From the NCBI GenBank assembly GCA_030598525.1, contig JAUVPT010000074.1, positions 1 to 7,378 on the forward strand: a stretch of DNA of 7,378 nucleotides, in the 5' to 3' direction. The position numbers and the translations under genes are program-made. Below the pieces are notes generated by a model. The model searched no databases and had not been told where the DNA came from. It saw nothing but the letters and a program-made list of their open reading frames with translations. This document shows, one piece after another, positions 1-6,381 of the stretch. Each line of letters starts with the position of its first letter. Within the stretch, counting starts at the first letter, position 1. The DNA comes from Gemmatimonadota bacterium (GTDB taxonomy: Bacteria > Gemmatimonadota > Gemmatimonadetes > Palauibacterales > Palauibacteraceae).

Positions 1-1
1 A

Positions 2-2347
2 GAAGGAAGGCAGCCCGGGAGGCGACTGGTACTGCACGAAGCTGTCGATGGCGAAGGTCTGGCTCACGGCATACCAGAGCCGCATCGACGCATCCCATAG
101 ACTGCCGCTGAGCTCGTCGGAAGCATCACTGTTCACGTTCCCGTAGAACACCCCGGGTTCGAGACCGAAGCCCGACTCGGCTCCGAAGCGCGTGGTCAGG
201 CCGACTCGCAGCTCCTTCGCAGGCGCACGGTTCGGAACGCCGGCCGGGACCTCGGTAAGACCCGATCCGAAGTAATCGCCGTAGGAGGCCATGGGCTTCA
301 CCACGACGGAAGACCCCGCCTGGATGCCCGTTTCCGCGAACACTACCCAGTCGTCCCGGTCATACCAGTGCCCCATCCAGCCGCCCAGCTTGAACCATCC
401 TCCCGACTCGAATCCGAACGTCTGGTCCAGCGTCCAGGTGGTCTGGATGGTCCCGTCCACCGGCTCTTCCCTGCGCCCGATCTCGAACGACGTACGGTAG
501 GCCCGGTCCGCACCGTAGCTGTATCCGATGCCACCGAACATGCCCTCGATGTCGCCCTCGCCGCGCACGAGGTACGGGTGACGGAAATTCAATGCGTTGT
601 CGAAGGCGAACCACAGCTCGAAACCGGCGCCCGGGTAGATCCCGAGCTCGGCCCAGCGGAACCCGGGATCCCGTCCATTGTCGTCCGTGTAACCGCCCCA
701 CACATCCGCCTGGAGCAGCAGCGGGTTCTGGCTCAGTCGATCGAGTCCCCGCCGAGCCTCTTCATTCGCGGGATCGAGTTCGAGGGCCCGCTCATACGCA
801 TCCCGAGCCTCGGCCTCCTGACCCAGTCGGGCCCGGGCCGTTCCCAGGCCCACCCACGAGTTCACGTCGCTCCGGTCCTGGGTGAGAGCGAGGTCGAACC
901 AACGGGCCGCTTCTCCAGAGTTTCCCGCCCCGAGGCTGGCCCGTGCCATTCCCACCTGGGCAGCGCGGCGTGACGGCTCCATGCGCAAAACGGTACGATA
1001 TTGCTCAACGGCCTCCCCGTAACGTCCCTCCGCGGCATAGCTGTCAGCTACGCCCGTCGCCGCAGCCAGGTTGGACGGATCCGCTTCTGAGACCTGGAGG
1101 TACAATTCCCGTGCTCCAATGGCATCGCCGGCCGCGAGAAGTGCGGCTGCCTGCACGAGAGCCGCCTGCATGGCGGTCACGGTCATTCCTCCCCGCGTGA
1201 TCTGGAAGGTGAACACGCGGCTTGCCTCTCCGGATATGGCCGTCACCGTGGTCTCCGCACCGCGAGCGCCCATCGTCACCATCGCGCTGGCCTGGCCGCG
1301 ACCATCCGTCAGCGTCAGCTCCGGACTCACCTGCCCGTTGACCGCGGAAAAGCTAACCTCGACGGTCCGCGCGGGGGCGCCGGCCGCATCCATCACCGCG
1401 ACGACGAGCGGCAGAGGAAGATCCGAGTTCGCATCCGCCGCCTGGCCGTCTCCGGAAACCGCCGCGAGCTGAGCCGCAGCGCCACCGGGGCGCGCCACCC
1501 CGCTCGAGCCCAGAACCAACCCCCCGGACAGGAATACCAACTGATTCTCGCCGCCGAGGAGCGATGCGACGACTTCGACCTCCATCGTACCTGAGGTCGA
1601 CGTACGACCCGAAGCGAGAGAGGGCCCGCTCTCGGAGCCTGCCCGCACCTCCACCGACACGTCACCGACCGTGTTGCCGAACCGGTCCAGAACCTCGACG
1701 CGAAGCGACACCGGCGTGTCCTCGCCGGAAAGTGAAATCGGATCCGGGCTACCCGTTGCCTGCGCGGGGGCTGCCGGGCCGATTCGTAGAGTGACGGCCC
1801 TGGAGCCACCGATCGTTACGTCGCCGGCCATCGTCAAGTTGAAGGTCCCGGCCCGTGTCCCAACCGGAACGACGAACGAGCCCTGTCCACTCGCATCCGT
1901 GACCGCCCTTGCATCCGAACCACTTACGAGCGCGCCGCTGCCTACGAGCTGCAGCCGCAGTCCACCTTCGCCGGCCGAGCCCCGGTTTACGGTCACCGGG
2001 ATCCGAACCGTGTCCCCCGCCGACACGTCGAAGATCCGCCGGCTCATGCTGAACTGGAGAGCCGGGGCGGCTACCGGCGGCGGAGCGCCGGCGCAACCGT
2101 CGATCGCCGTCATCACCGAGCCATCGGCTCCGAGGGCCCGAAAGTCAGTTCGGTCCCGCTCGGTCGGCGCAAACGACAGGCAGCTCTGCCTTATGATTCC
2201 CGCCACCTCCGCCTTCGTATAGGTGGTTCCCGTGAGAAGGCGGATGATGTCGCTCTTCTGCAGAGGCTCCGCTTCCTGCGCCTGGATCGTCGGAGGCGAC
2301 AGGAATAGAACCGCGAGCGTGGTGGCGAACGTGACGATTCGATGCAT
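2..2347 (-). CDS. Secreted protein with Ig-like domains, TPR repeats and a beta-rich barrel-like C-terminus (3' end cut by window edge)
   Basis: The frame stays open for 782 codons from ATG 2347 to the left edge without a stop, so the C-terminus is missing. I recognise the architecture but no named gene. Residues 1-23 are a signal peptide (hydrophobic core LAVLFL, cleavage after IQA). Residues 29-86 form a small helical domain with cysteines at 56 and 85 that could pair. Residues ~97-385 are beta-rich and look like two or three Ig/Big-like domains. Residues ~393-527 hold four TPR-like 34-residue units, the best being near 494-527 (AYERALELDPANEEA). From ~543 on, alternating aromatic/glycine-rich strands (ADVWGGYTDDN, FGGIGYSYG, WMGHWYDRDDW) resemble an outer-membrane beta-barrel of the YaiO or PgaA/BcsC TPR-plus-barrel kind. 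Start: GAGGA lies 8 nt upstream. It is the last gene seen in the leftward set, 11 bp after the JAMM gene. A role in export or surface attachment is inference; a soluble beta domain is the alternative. Confidence 0.85.
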   Translation of the reverse strand, partial: MHRIVTFATTLAVLFLSPPTIQAQEAEPLQKSDIIRLLTGTTYTKAEVAGIIRQSCLSFAPTERDRTDFRALGADGSVMTAIDGCAGAPPPVAAPALQFSMSRRIFDVSAGDTVRIPVTVNRGSAGEGGLRLQLVGSGALVSGSDARAVTDASGQGSFVVPVGTRAGTFNLTMAGDVTIGGSRAVTLRIGPAAPAQATGSPDPISLSGEDTPVSLRVEVLDRFGNTVGDVSVEVRAGSESGPSLASGRTSTSGTMEVEVVASLLGGENQLVFLSGGLVLGSSGVARPGGAAAQLAAVSGDGQAADANSDLPLPLVVAVMDAAGAPARTVEVSFSAVNGQVSPELTLTDGRGQASAMVTMGARGAETTVTAISGEASRVFTFQITRGGMTVTAMQAALVQAAALLAAGDAIGARELYLQVSEADPSNLAAATGVADSYAAEGRYGEAVEQYRTVLRMEPSRRAAQVGMARASLGAGNSGEAARWFDLALTQDRSDVNSWVGLGTARARLGQEAEARDAYERALELDPANEEARRGLDRLSQNPLLLQADVWGGYTDDNGRDPGFRWAELGIYPGAGFELWFAFDNALNFRHPYLVRGEGDIEGMFGGIGYSYGADRAYRTSFEIGRREEPVDGTIQTTWTLDQTFGFESGGWFKLGGWMGHWYDRDDWVVFAETGIQAGSSVVVKPMASYGDYFGSGLTEVPAGVPNRAPAKELRVGLTTRFGAESGFGLEPGVFYGNVNSDASDELSGSLWDASMRLWYAVSQTFAIDSFVQYQSPPGLPSF

Positions 2348-2355
2348 GGACTGAG

Positions 2356-2360
2356 TCCTC
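2356..2360 (-). promoter_or_regulatory. Shine-Dalgarno of the TPR/Ig gene, overlapping the upstream stop codon
   Basis: On the minus strand GAGGA lies 8 nt before ATG 2347, and its first two bases are part of the TGA stop (2359-2361) of the JAMM gene. This fixes the start of the large left-edge gene and implies translational coupling with the gene before it. Confidence 0.7.
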
Positions 2361-3636
2361 ATTCGGGGCGGGGACACCCAGAGGCGTCGAAGTGCTCGTT
2401 GAGCCGGTTCATGTCTTCCACCAGGCGCTCGTACTCGGCGTCGAGCGTCTCGTCCATAGCTGCTCCAAGCCCGGCATACGACCCGGCCATCGCGATGAAC
2501 ACGTCGTCCGCTGCCGCATAGCCACTGGCCAGCATCTCGCAGCCGATGCGGCCGAGATCGAAGTCCTGTCGCCTCTCGTCATACCGGAGCATCGCTTCCT
2601 CCAGGTCGGTCGAGGCATCCAGGAACCGCTGCACCTCCGCCGGAACCTGCGGCGGCCGCTCCACGCGAACCGGCGCGACCGGTGGAGGCTGTCCGCCGGA
2701 CTTGAAGATCTGCAACCCTCCATAGTATCCGCCAACGGTCACTGCCACGACGGCGAGAAGCCAGATGATGGTCCGGCGCCGAACCGGCAGCCTGGGGTAC
2801 ATGCGATCGGCCTGGTTGTCCGCAAGCACGAGCGTCACGGAAGACGCACCGGCCACGCTCGGCGGCTGCACCGTAACGATGGGCGGCGTCTCCAGCCCCG
2901 CTGGTTCGTCCTCTCCCGTGGCTTCCGGTTGGACGTCCCGGTCCGCAACGTAGTTCTTCCAGCGGACGGCCGTTGGAATCGGGCCCGAGGGTGGAATGTC
3001 CTCTACGGCCAGTAACTCCCGGAAGGACTCCAGTTCGCCTTCGGTGCCGCCCTGCGCCGCCGAGGGTCGGAACACGGCGCCCATCGGTCGAGCCGGATCC
3101 GGGACGATCAGAACGCAGCACTGCCAGGGTTGCCCGAAGTACCTGGCATTCATCTCCCGGTCACCTTCCGAGAGCATGAGACCGAGCAGATAGTGAGTGT
3201 GATACCAACCGATGAGTGCTCCGCCGTGATCGCGGAACTCCTCCTGCGAATCCGCCCACGCCCGGAGGAGAAACGGGTCCGGCGCATCTTCGGATATGGG
3301 CTCGTCGGTCGCGACGACCCTGTCGATCACCGAGTAGTGGACACCCGACTCGGGGCACCGATACAGATTCCCGAGGAGGAATCCGAAGCGAGACTCTCTC
3401 CCGTCGGCCTCCGATAGCCTGTCGATCTGGCGGAGCGCAGACCGGGCAAGGAACAACTCGTACGGCCCCGACTCCGCCGGCCCTGCCGGATCGCCGGGGT
3501 CGCGGATCGGTGTCCACAGAACCGACCTGTCCACGGGGAGGGCGGACCGGTGATGCCGGACGGGCTCATCTCCCCCGCCGGGACCGCCGCTGGCGTGCCG
3601 CAGCGGCGTGTCGTCCGACTTCCTCCCATCGCTCAT
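2359..3636 (-). CDS. Membrane-anchored JAMM/MPN+ (Mov34/PAD-1-like) metallopeptidase
   Basis: A 425-residue protein. Residues ~58-195 form a JAB/MPN+ domain: FGFLLG at 84-89, then GWYHTH at 143-148 and S156-EG-D159, an exact HxHx7Sx2D zinc motif (H146, H148, D159). GWYHTH resembles the eukaryotic Rpn11/CSN5 signature more than the common bacterial HTHP form. JAMM enzymes are Zn-dependent isopeptidases or peptidases that remove ubiquitin-like or other C-terminal tags. Residues 1-55 and ~231-285 are low-complexity and probably disordered. One membrane segment spans ~289-309 (TIIWLLAVVAVTVGGYYGG), preceded by RLPVRRR, so the peptidase should be cytoplasmic and the helical tail (~330-425, cysteines 366 and 421) extracytoplasmic. 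The usual catalytic Glu is shifted: E81 sits one residue further from the FGFLLG glycine than in Rpn11. The start is ATG after GAGGGGG with 5-nt spacing. Family assignment is firm; substrate and role are unknown. Confidence 0.9.
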   Translation of the reverse strand: MSDGRKSDDTPLRHASGGPGGGDEPVRHHRSALPVDRSVLWTPIRDPGDPAGPAESGPYELFLARSALRQIDRLSEADGRESRFGFLLGNLYRCPESGVHYSVIDRVVATDEPISEDAPDPFLLRAWADSQEEFRDHGGALIGWYHTHYLLGLMLSEGDREMNARYFGQPWQCCVLIVPDPARPMGAVFRPSAAQGGTEGELESFRELLAVEDIPPSGPIPTAVRWKNYVADRDVQPEATGEDEPAGLETPPIVTVQPPSVAGASSVTLVLADNQADRMYPRLPVRRRTIIWLLAVVAVTVGGYYGGLQIFKSGGQPPPVAPVRVERPPQVPAEVQRFLDASTDLEEAMLRYDERRQDFDLGRIGCEMLASGYAAADDVFIAMAGSYAGLGAAMDETLDAEYERLVEDMNRLNEHFDASGCPRPE

Positions 3637-3641
3637 TCGCG

Positions 3642-3648
3642 CCCCCTC
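3642..3648 (-). promoter_or_regulatory. Shine-Dalgarno of the JAMM gene
   Basis: GAGGGGG on the minus strand is 5 nt before ATG 3636 and overlaps the TGA stop (3647-3649) of the SH3b gene. It supports the chosen start and coupled translation of the two genes. Confidence 0.65.
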
Positions 3649-4687
3649 AGTTCAGCGCGATCAGGTCGAGTACCGGAACACCCATCAGTGCCGACCGACC
3701 CGTGCGGACCCTTCCCACCACCTCGATCATCTTCAGCGGGCGCAGACCCTCCGCCTCCACCAGGAGTTCTGGTGGAACGGCCACGTAGACGAATCCCTGC
3801 TCTCCGTCCGCGGCGCGCGCCAGGATGAACGGTTCGCCCTCGTAGAAGTCCGCTCGCGCCGGCTCCGCTCTCTCGACCGAGACGAACTGCAGTCGCCAGC
3901 GAACCTGACGCCCGCGGTACTGGTCCGGATTCGCCATCACGTCGGCCGGAGTGAGTTCTGCGCTGGCCAACGCAGAGTCGGCCGGAAGGGTCGACGGTAC
4001 CCAGACCCAACCCTCGACCCGCACCCGGGCCCAGCTTCCCTGGCGGGCCAGGACTTCCAGATCCGCCTCGGGTCGGAGGGACGCCAGCGTGTCTCCCGAG
4101 GGCGAAACGTGGAGCTGAACGCCCTCGCCCGACACGAGGATTCGATCGGGCAGCTCGGCCGGTCGCGGCGGGGCCTCGTCCTGCGGAGCGGATTCGGCGG
4201 AGCGTGCGACCACCGATGCGGGCACTTCGGGCACTCCACCCTCGACCTCAACGGTGGACTCCGACCATACCCAGGCGGATCGGCGAATGCGTGTCCAGTT
4301 CCCCTGTCGCTCAACCCGGTCCAGCAGCATCCCCCGTAGCAGGCGGGCAACGCGGCGGGATTCAGCCTGCGGCGTCTCACGAAGGTTCTCACCCCCGGGA
4401 TTCGAAACGATCAGGTCGAAACCGTCTCGATCCGTGTCCGAAAGGGAAGGACTCCAGATCCACCCCTCCAGTGTCGCACGAAGCCAGCGGCCCTGGCGGG
4501 ACTCCACGCCGAGCACCGCACCCTCGAACACGGTGGCGAGCCGGTTGCTGCCCGTTACGCGGGGCTCCTTCCGGAAATTCTCCTCCGGAACGGATACGCG
4601 CACGGACTGGCCGATCACGTGGCCCGCAGACCCGGCGATCAAGCCAAACACCAGCAGCGACAAGACAGCAATTCCTCGCGGCGACAT
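3647..4687 (-). CDS. Secreted protein with three SH3b-like repeats and a conserved-looking C-terminal domain
   Basis: A 346-residue protein from ATG 4687. Residues 1-27 are a signal peptide or anchor (MSPRGIAVLSLLVFGLIAG). Three bacterial SH3-like repeats follow at ~28-80, ~90-145 and ~182-234. Each closes with a matching block: GRWLRATLEGWIWSPS, GNWTRIRRSAWVWSES and GSWARVRVEGWVWVPS. Bacterial SH3b domains usually bind peptidoglycan or peptide ligands in the envelope. Residues ~160-180 are a Pro/Glu-rich linker. The C-terminal part (~246-346, MANPDQYRGRQVRW to VPVLDLIALN) is beta-rich and could be an OB-like fold; I do not recognise it. The frame extends upstream to 4987, but that start lies beyond the promoter and inside the divergent gene. 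ATG 4795 (382 residues, Arg-rich 36-residue extension) would be a leaderless start. TTG 4663 has a GAGGA 9 nt upstream but loses the basic n-region. ATG 4687 has no good Shine-Dalgarno; I chose it because it gives a normal signal peptide. First gene of the leftward set. Confidence 0.82.
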   Translation of the reverse strand: MSPRGIAVLSLLVFGLIAGSAGHVIGQSVRVSVPEENFRKEPRVTGSNRLATVFEGAVLGVESRQGRWLRATLEGWIWSPSLSDTDRDGFDLIVSNPGGENLRETPQAESRRVARLLRGMLLDRVERQGNWTRIRRSAWVWSESTVEVEGGVPEVPASVVARSAESAPQDEAPPRPAELPDRILVSGEGVQLHVSPSGDTLASLRPEADLEVLARQGSWARVRVEGWVWVPSTLPADSALASAELTPADVMANPDQYRGRQVRWRLQFVSVERAEPARADFYEGEPFILARAADGEQGFVYVAVPPELLVEAEGLRPLKMIEVVGRVRTGRSALMGVPVLDLIALN

Positions 4688-4832
4688 CCGAACTGGAAAT
4701 GGGAGGGTTCGGCCTCTACATTGGCCACCTTGAGTCCCGTCCCGGCGCCTCGCCCTTTCAACGGGCGTCGCATCGCGGCGGGGCTCCACGTTCATCGGTG
4801 TCGAGTATAGACGACGGTTCGAACAGGTGTCA
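4688..4832. other. Divergent intergenic region between the SH3b gene and the outer-membrane protein gene
   Basis: This 145-bp stretch separates the two divergent transcription units. The right third carries the leftward promoter (4804-4833). If the SH3b gene starts at ATG 4687, about 110 nt becomes its 5' leader. If it starts at ATG 4795, most of the stretch is coding. I saw no clear riboswitch, operator or terminator hairpin in it. Confidence 0.6.
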
Positions 4833-4833
4833 A
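4804..4833 (-). promoter_or_regulatory. Sigma70-type promoter for the leftward SH3b-JAMM-TPR set
   Basis: On the minus strand a perfect TTGACA -35 box (4833-4828) is followed after 18 nt by TATACT (4809-4804), a 5-of-6 match to TATAAT. Transcription would start near 4797, two bases before the in-frame ATG at 4795, or about 110 nt before the preferred ATG 4687. The -35 box overlaps the first base of the start codon of the divergent gene at 4833. Confidence 0.72.
4806..4811 (+). promoter_or_regulatory. Possible -10 element for the rightward gene, overlapping the leftward -10
   Basis: TATAGA on the plus strand shares four bases with the leftward TATACT, as in bidirectional promoters with near-symmetric -10 elements. 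The hexamer 17 nt upstream (GCTCCA) is a poor -35 match. The start would fall near 4818, giving a leader of about 15 nt before ATG 4833. This is weak and rests on position and the -10 match only. Confidence 0.3.
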
Positions 4834-5591
4834 TGAAATTACTGCAAGAAGTACAGATCGTGCGTGGACTTGGCCGGTGGCTCGCAGTCCTGTTGGTGGC
4901 GATGAGCGGCGTGGCGCTCGGACCCGGATCGGCGGTCGCGCAGGAAGAGGACATCGATACGCCGTATCGTTGGGTCGAAGGCGGCACGCGGCTCGGCCTG
5001 GTGGGCGGCTACATCTTCACGAACCGGGGTGATCCACCGTTCGGCCCCGGATCTTCTCCGTTCATCGGTACCCGGTTTCGCGCCCGGCTCAGCAGTCCGT
5101 TGTCGCTGGAGCTCGGACTCGGCTACGGAAGCTCGAACGAGTATGTAATCGACCCGCGGCTGGAAGGCGGCCCTGCGATCGTAGACACGGTGAACGCCGA
5201 CTGGCTCATCATCCAGGCATCGCTGCAGTTCGCTTTCACGGGGGCTCGTTCCTATCACAGGCTGCAACCGTACGTGGTGCTGGGCGGAGGCGTTCTCCAG
5301 GGGCTGAGCACCGAAACCAGTGATGTGCTGGCGAGTCCCCAGCAGCCCTTCGTGTACGAGATCGGCACCTCCATGATGGTGCACCTCGGTGTGGGCGCCG
5401 AGTATCACCTTTCAAGGAGATGGGGCCTCGCCTTCGAGGTTCGAGACAATCTGTGGAAGATCAGGACCCCGGACGGTTGGTTCCGGATCGACGTTCTCGA
5501 GAACATTCTCGACTCCGGGTCCCAGGCTGCCGACAAGTCGCAGTGGACCCACAACTTCGAGCTCACGGCTTCCCTCTACTACTACTTCTGA
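4833..5591 (+). CDS. Outer-membrane beta-barrel family protein
   Basis: A 252-residue protein. Residues 1-36 look like a signal peptide with a long n-region (basic RGLGR at 11-15, core WLAVLLVAMSGVAL, cleavage after AVA). The mature part has alternating amphipathic strands and glycine/aromatic turns (GLVGGYIF, LSLELGLGYGS, LIIQASLQFAF, YVVLGGGVLQG, MMVHLGVGAEYHLS, LAFEVRDNLW). It ends with SLYYYF, whose C-terminal Phe is the usual BAM recognition signal. Size and pattern fit an eight- to ten-stranded OmpX/OmpW-type barrel, but I cannot name a family. ATG 4833 is preceded only by a weak AGG (5-nt spacing). GTG 4827 and GTG 4860 are in-frame alternatives; the latter would shorten the n-region. 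It is transcribed away from the SH3b gene and ends 16 bp before fdhD, so it may head the rightward unit, though its function seems unrelated to molybdenum enzymes. Confidence 0.82.
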   Translation: MKLLQEVQIVRGLGRWLAVLLVAMSGVALGPGSAVAQEEDIDTPYRWVEGGTRLGLVGGYIFTNRGDPPFGPGSSPFIGTRFRARLSSPLSLELGLGYGSSNEYVIDPRLEGGPAIVDTVNADWLIIQASLQFAFTGARSYHRLQPYVVLGGGVLQGLSTETSDVLASPQQPFVYEIGTSMMVHLGVGAEYHLSRRWGLAFEVRDNLWKIRTPDGWFRIDVLENILDSGSQAADKSQWTHNFELTASLYYYF

Positions 5592-5597
5592 GCCCGT

Positions 5598-5602
5598 GGG
5601 AG
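5598..5602 (+). promoter_or_regulatory. Shine-Dalgarno selecting the GTG start of fdhD
   Basis: GGGAG ends 5 nt before GTG 5608. The other in-frame candidates, GTG 5596 and ATG 5635, lack a good purine-rich box at the right distance, so this site favours 5608. Confidence 0.5.
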
Positions 5603-5607
5603 AACCG

Positions 5608-6381
5608 GTGAGCCGTGATTCCGAGCTCAGCGCCATGAGGGTCCTGGCTCCCGAGGCGTTGGTTCGCGTCCGGGTGAACGAAGCCGTCACGCTCGAGTGG
5701 AGCTGCACCCCTGCCGACCTCCCCTCGCTGGCCGTCGGTTGGTTCGTCTGCGAGGGCGTCGTTCTCGCTCCCGTCCAGATCGAGAACCTGACCGAGGAAG
5801 ATGCTGAAGCGGGTTACGCTGCCTGCCTCTCGGTCCGCCTGGCGCCGGCGGCGTTCAGGCGATTGACCGTGTCCTTGTCCAGCGACACCGAGTTGTCCGT
5901 GAGTCCCGCGGCGTTGACCACGCCCAGCGACATCAGGGTACCGCATTCCGGGCCCGGGAGTACCACACTCAGGCCGCTTCTCGAAGATCGCGGCCGAGTC
6001 GCCGGCTGGTTCCGGGAGATGTTCGACCAGGCTACGCTCCGATCGAGCGTGGGAGGCGTGCACACGGGGGGACTGGTCGTCGACGGGGCGCTGGCCCGCG
6101 TAGTCGAAGACGTGAGCCGTCACCACGTGGTGGACCGCCTGGTGGGCTCGGCGTTTCTGGCTGACACGCCCCGTCAGGACTCGATTCTCCTGGTCAGCGC
6201 GCGTATCTCCGGCGCCATGGCCGCCAAGGCGTGCAGGGCCGGTGTGGGCGCGCTCGTATCGCGGTCCGTGCCGACGGAATTGGCCGCAGCCGTAGCGAGC
6301 TCACACGGACTGATCCTCGTGGGTCGTGCGCGCCGCGAAGTCCCTCACTACTACTGGCCAGAACGGGGCGAAGCCGGATGA
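5608..6381 (+). CDS. fdhD: FdhD-family formate dehydrogenase accessory protein (CxxC pair missing)
   Basis: A 257-residue protein from GTG 5608, near the usual FdhD length. Family blocks in order: VNEAVTLEWSCTPADLPSLA and WFVCEGVV (residues 23-52; usual form TPxD...GFLxxEGii), GGVHTGG at 149-155 (TGGvHaA), EDVSRHHVVDR at 167-177 (EDVGRHNAvDK), LLVSARISG at 194-202 (SGRxS), VPTELA at 221-226 (APTSLA) and GLILVGRAR at 234-242. FdhD acts in the cytoplasm, passing sulfur from a cysteine desulfurase (IscS in E. coli) to Mo-bis-MGD before insertion into formate dehydrogenase. The E. coli protein uses a CxxC pair (121/124). Here there is no cysteine between 73 and 209, and the matching stretch (~85-105, near SSDTELSVSPAAL) holds serines. 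Several signature residues also differ (Gly to Ser, Asn to His, Gly to Ala). The family is clear; sulfurtransfer activity is doubtful. The stop overlaps the mobA start as ATGA. Confidence 0.9.
   Translation: MSRDSELSAMRVLAPEALVRVRVNEAVTLEWSCTPADLPSLAVGWFVCEGVVLAPVQIENLTEEDAEAGYAACLSVRLAPAAFRRLTVSLSSDTELSVSPAALTTPSDIRVPHSGPGSTTLRPLLEDRGRVAGWFREMFDQATLRSSVGGVHTGGLVVDGALARVVEDVSRHHVVDRLVGSAFLADTPRQDSILLVSARISGAMAAKACRAGVGALVSRSVPTELAAAVASSHGLILVGRARREVPHYYWPERGEAG

Noticed and set aside
368..973. Plus-strand frame of 201 codons opposite the large left-edge gene
   Set aside because: It is a shadow of the minus-strand gene, which has a signal peptide, TPRs and an unbroken 782-codon frame. The plus frame has low-complexity Pro/Arg composition and no recognisable motif.
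1671..2222. Plus-strand frame of 183 codons
   Set aside because: It lies entirely opposite the Ig-like part of the minus-strand gene, is Ser/Pro/Ala-biased, and has no Shine-Dalgarno or domain.
2359..3636. JAMM gene as part of a ubiquitin-like (Bil), CBASS or 6E anti-phage operon
   Set aside because: No E1, E2, ubiquitin-like, cyclase or effector gene lies within the window, the neighbours are envelope proteins, and the JAMM protein has a membrane anchor not expected in those systems.
4688..4987. N-terminal extension of the SH3b gene to 4987
   Set aside because: The extension runs upstream of the strong promoter and through the divergent outer-membrane protein gene. Its translation (Ser/Thr/Cys/Pro-rich) looks like antisense sequence.
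5389..5607. N-terminal extension of fdhD to 5389
   Set aside because: It overlaps the C-terminal strands of the outer-membrane protein in another frame, and FdhD homology begins only after ~5640.
6231..6377. Upstream extension of mobA
   Set aside because: It lies inside the conserved end of fdhD; MobA homology begins at LGVVLAGG just after ATG 6378.
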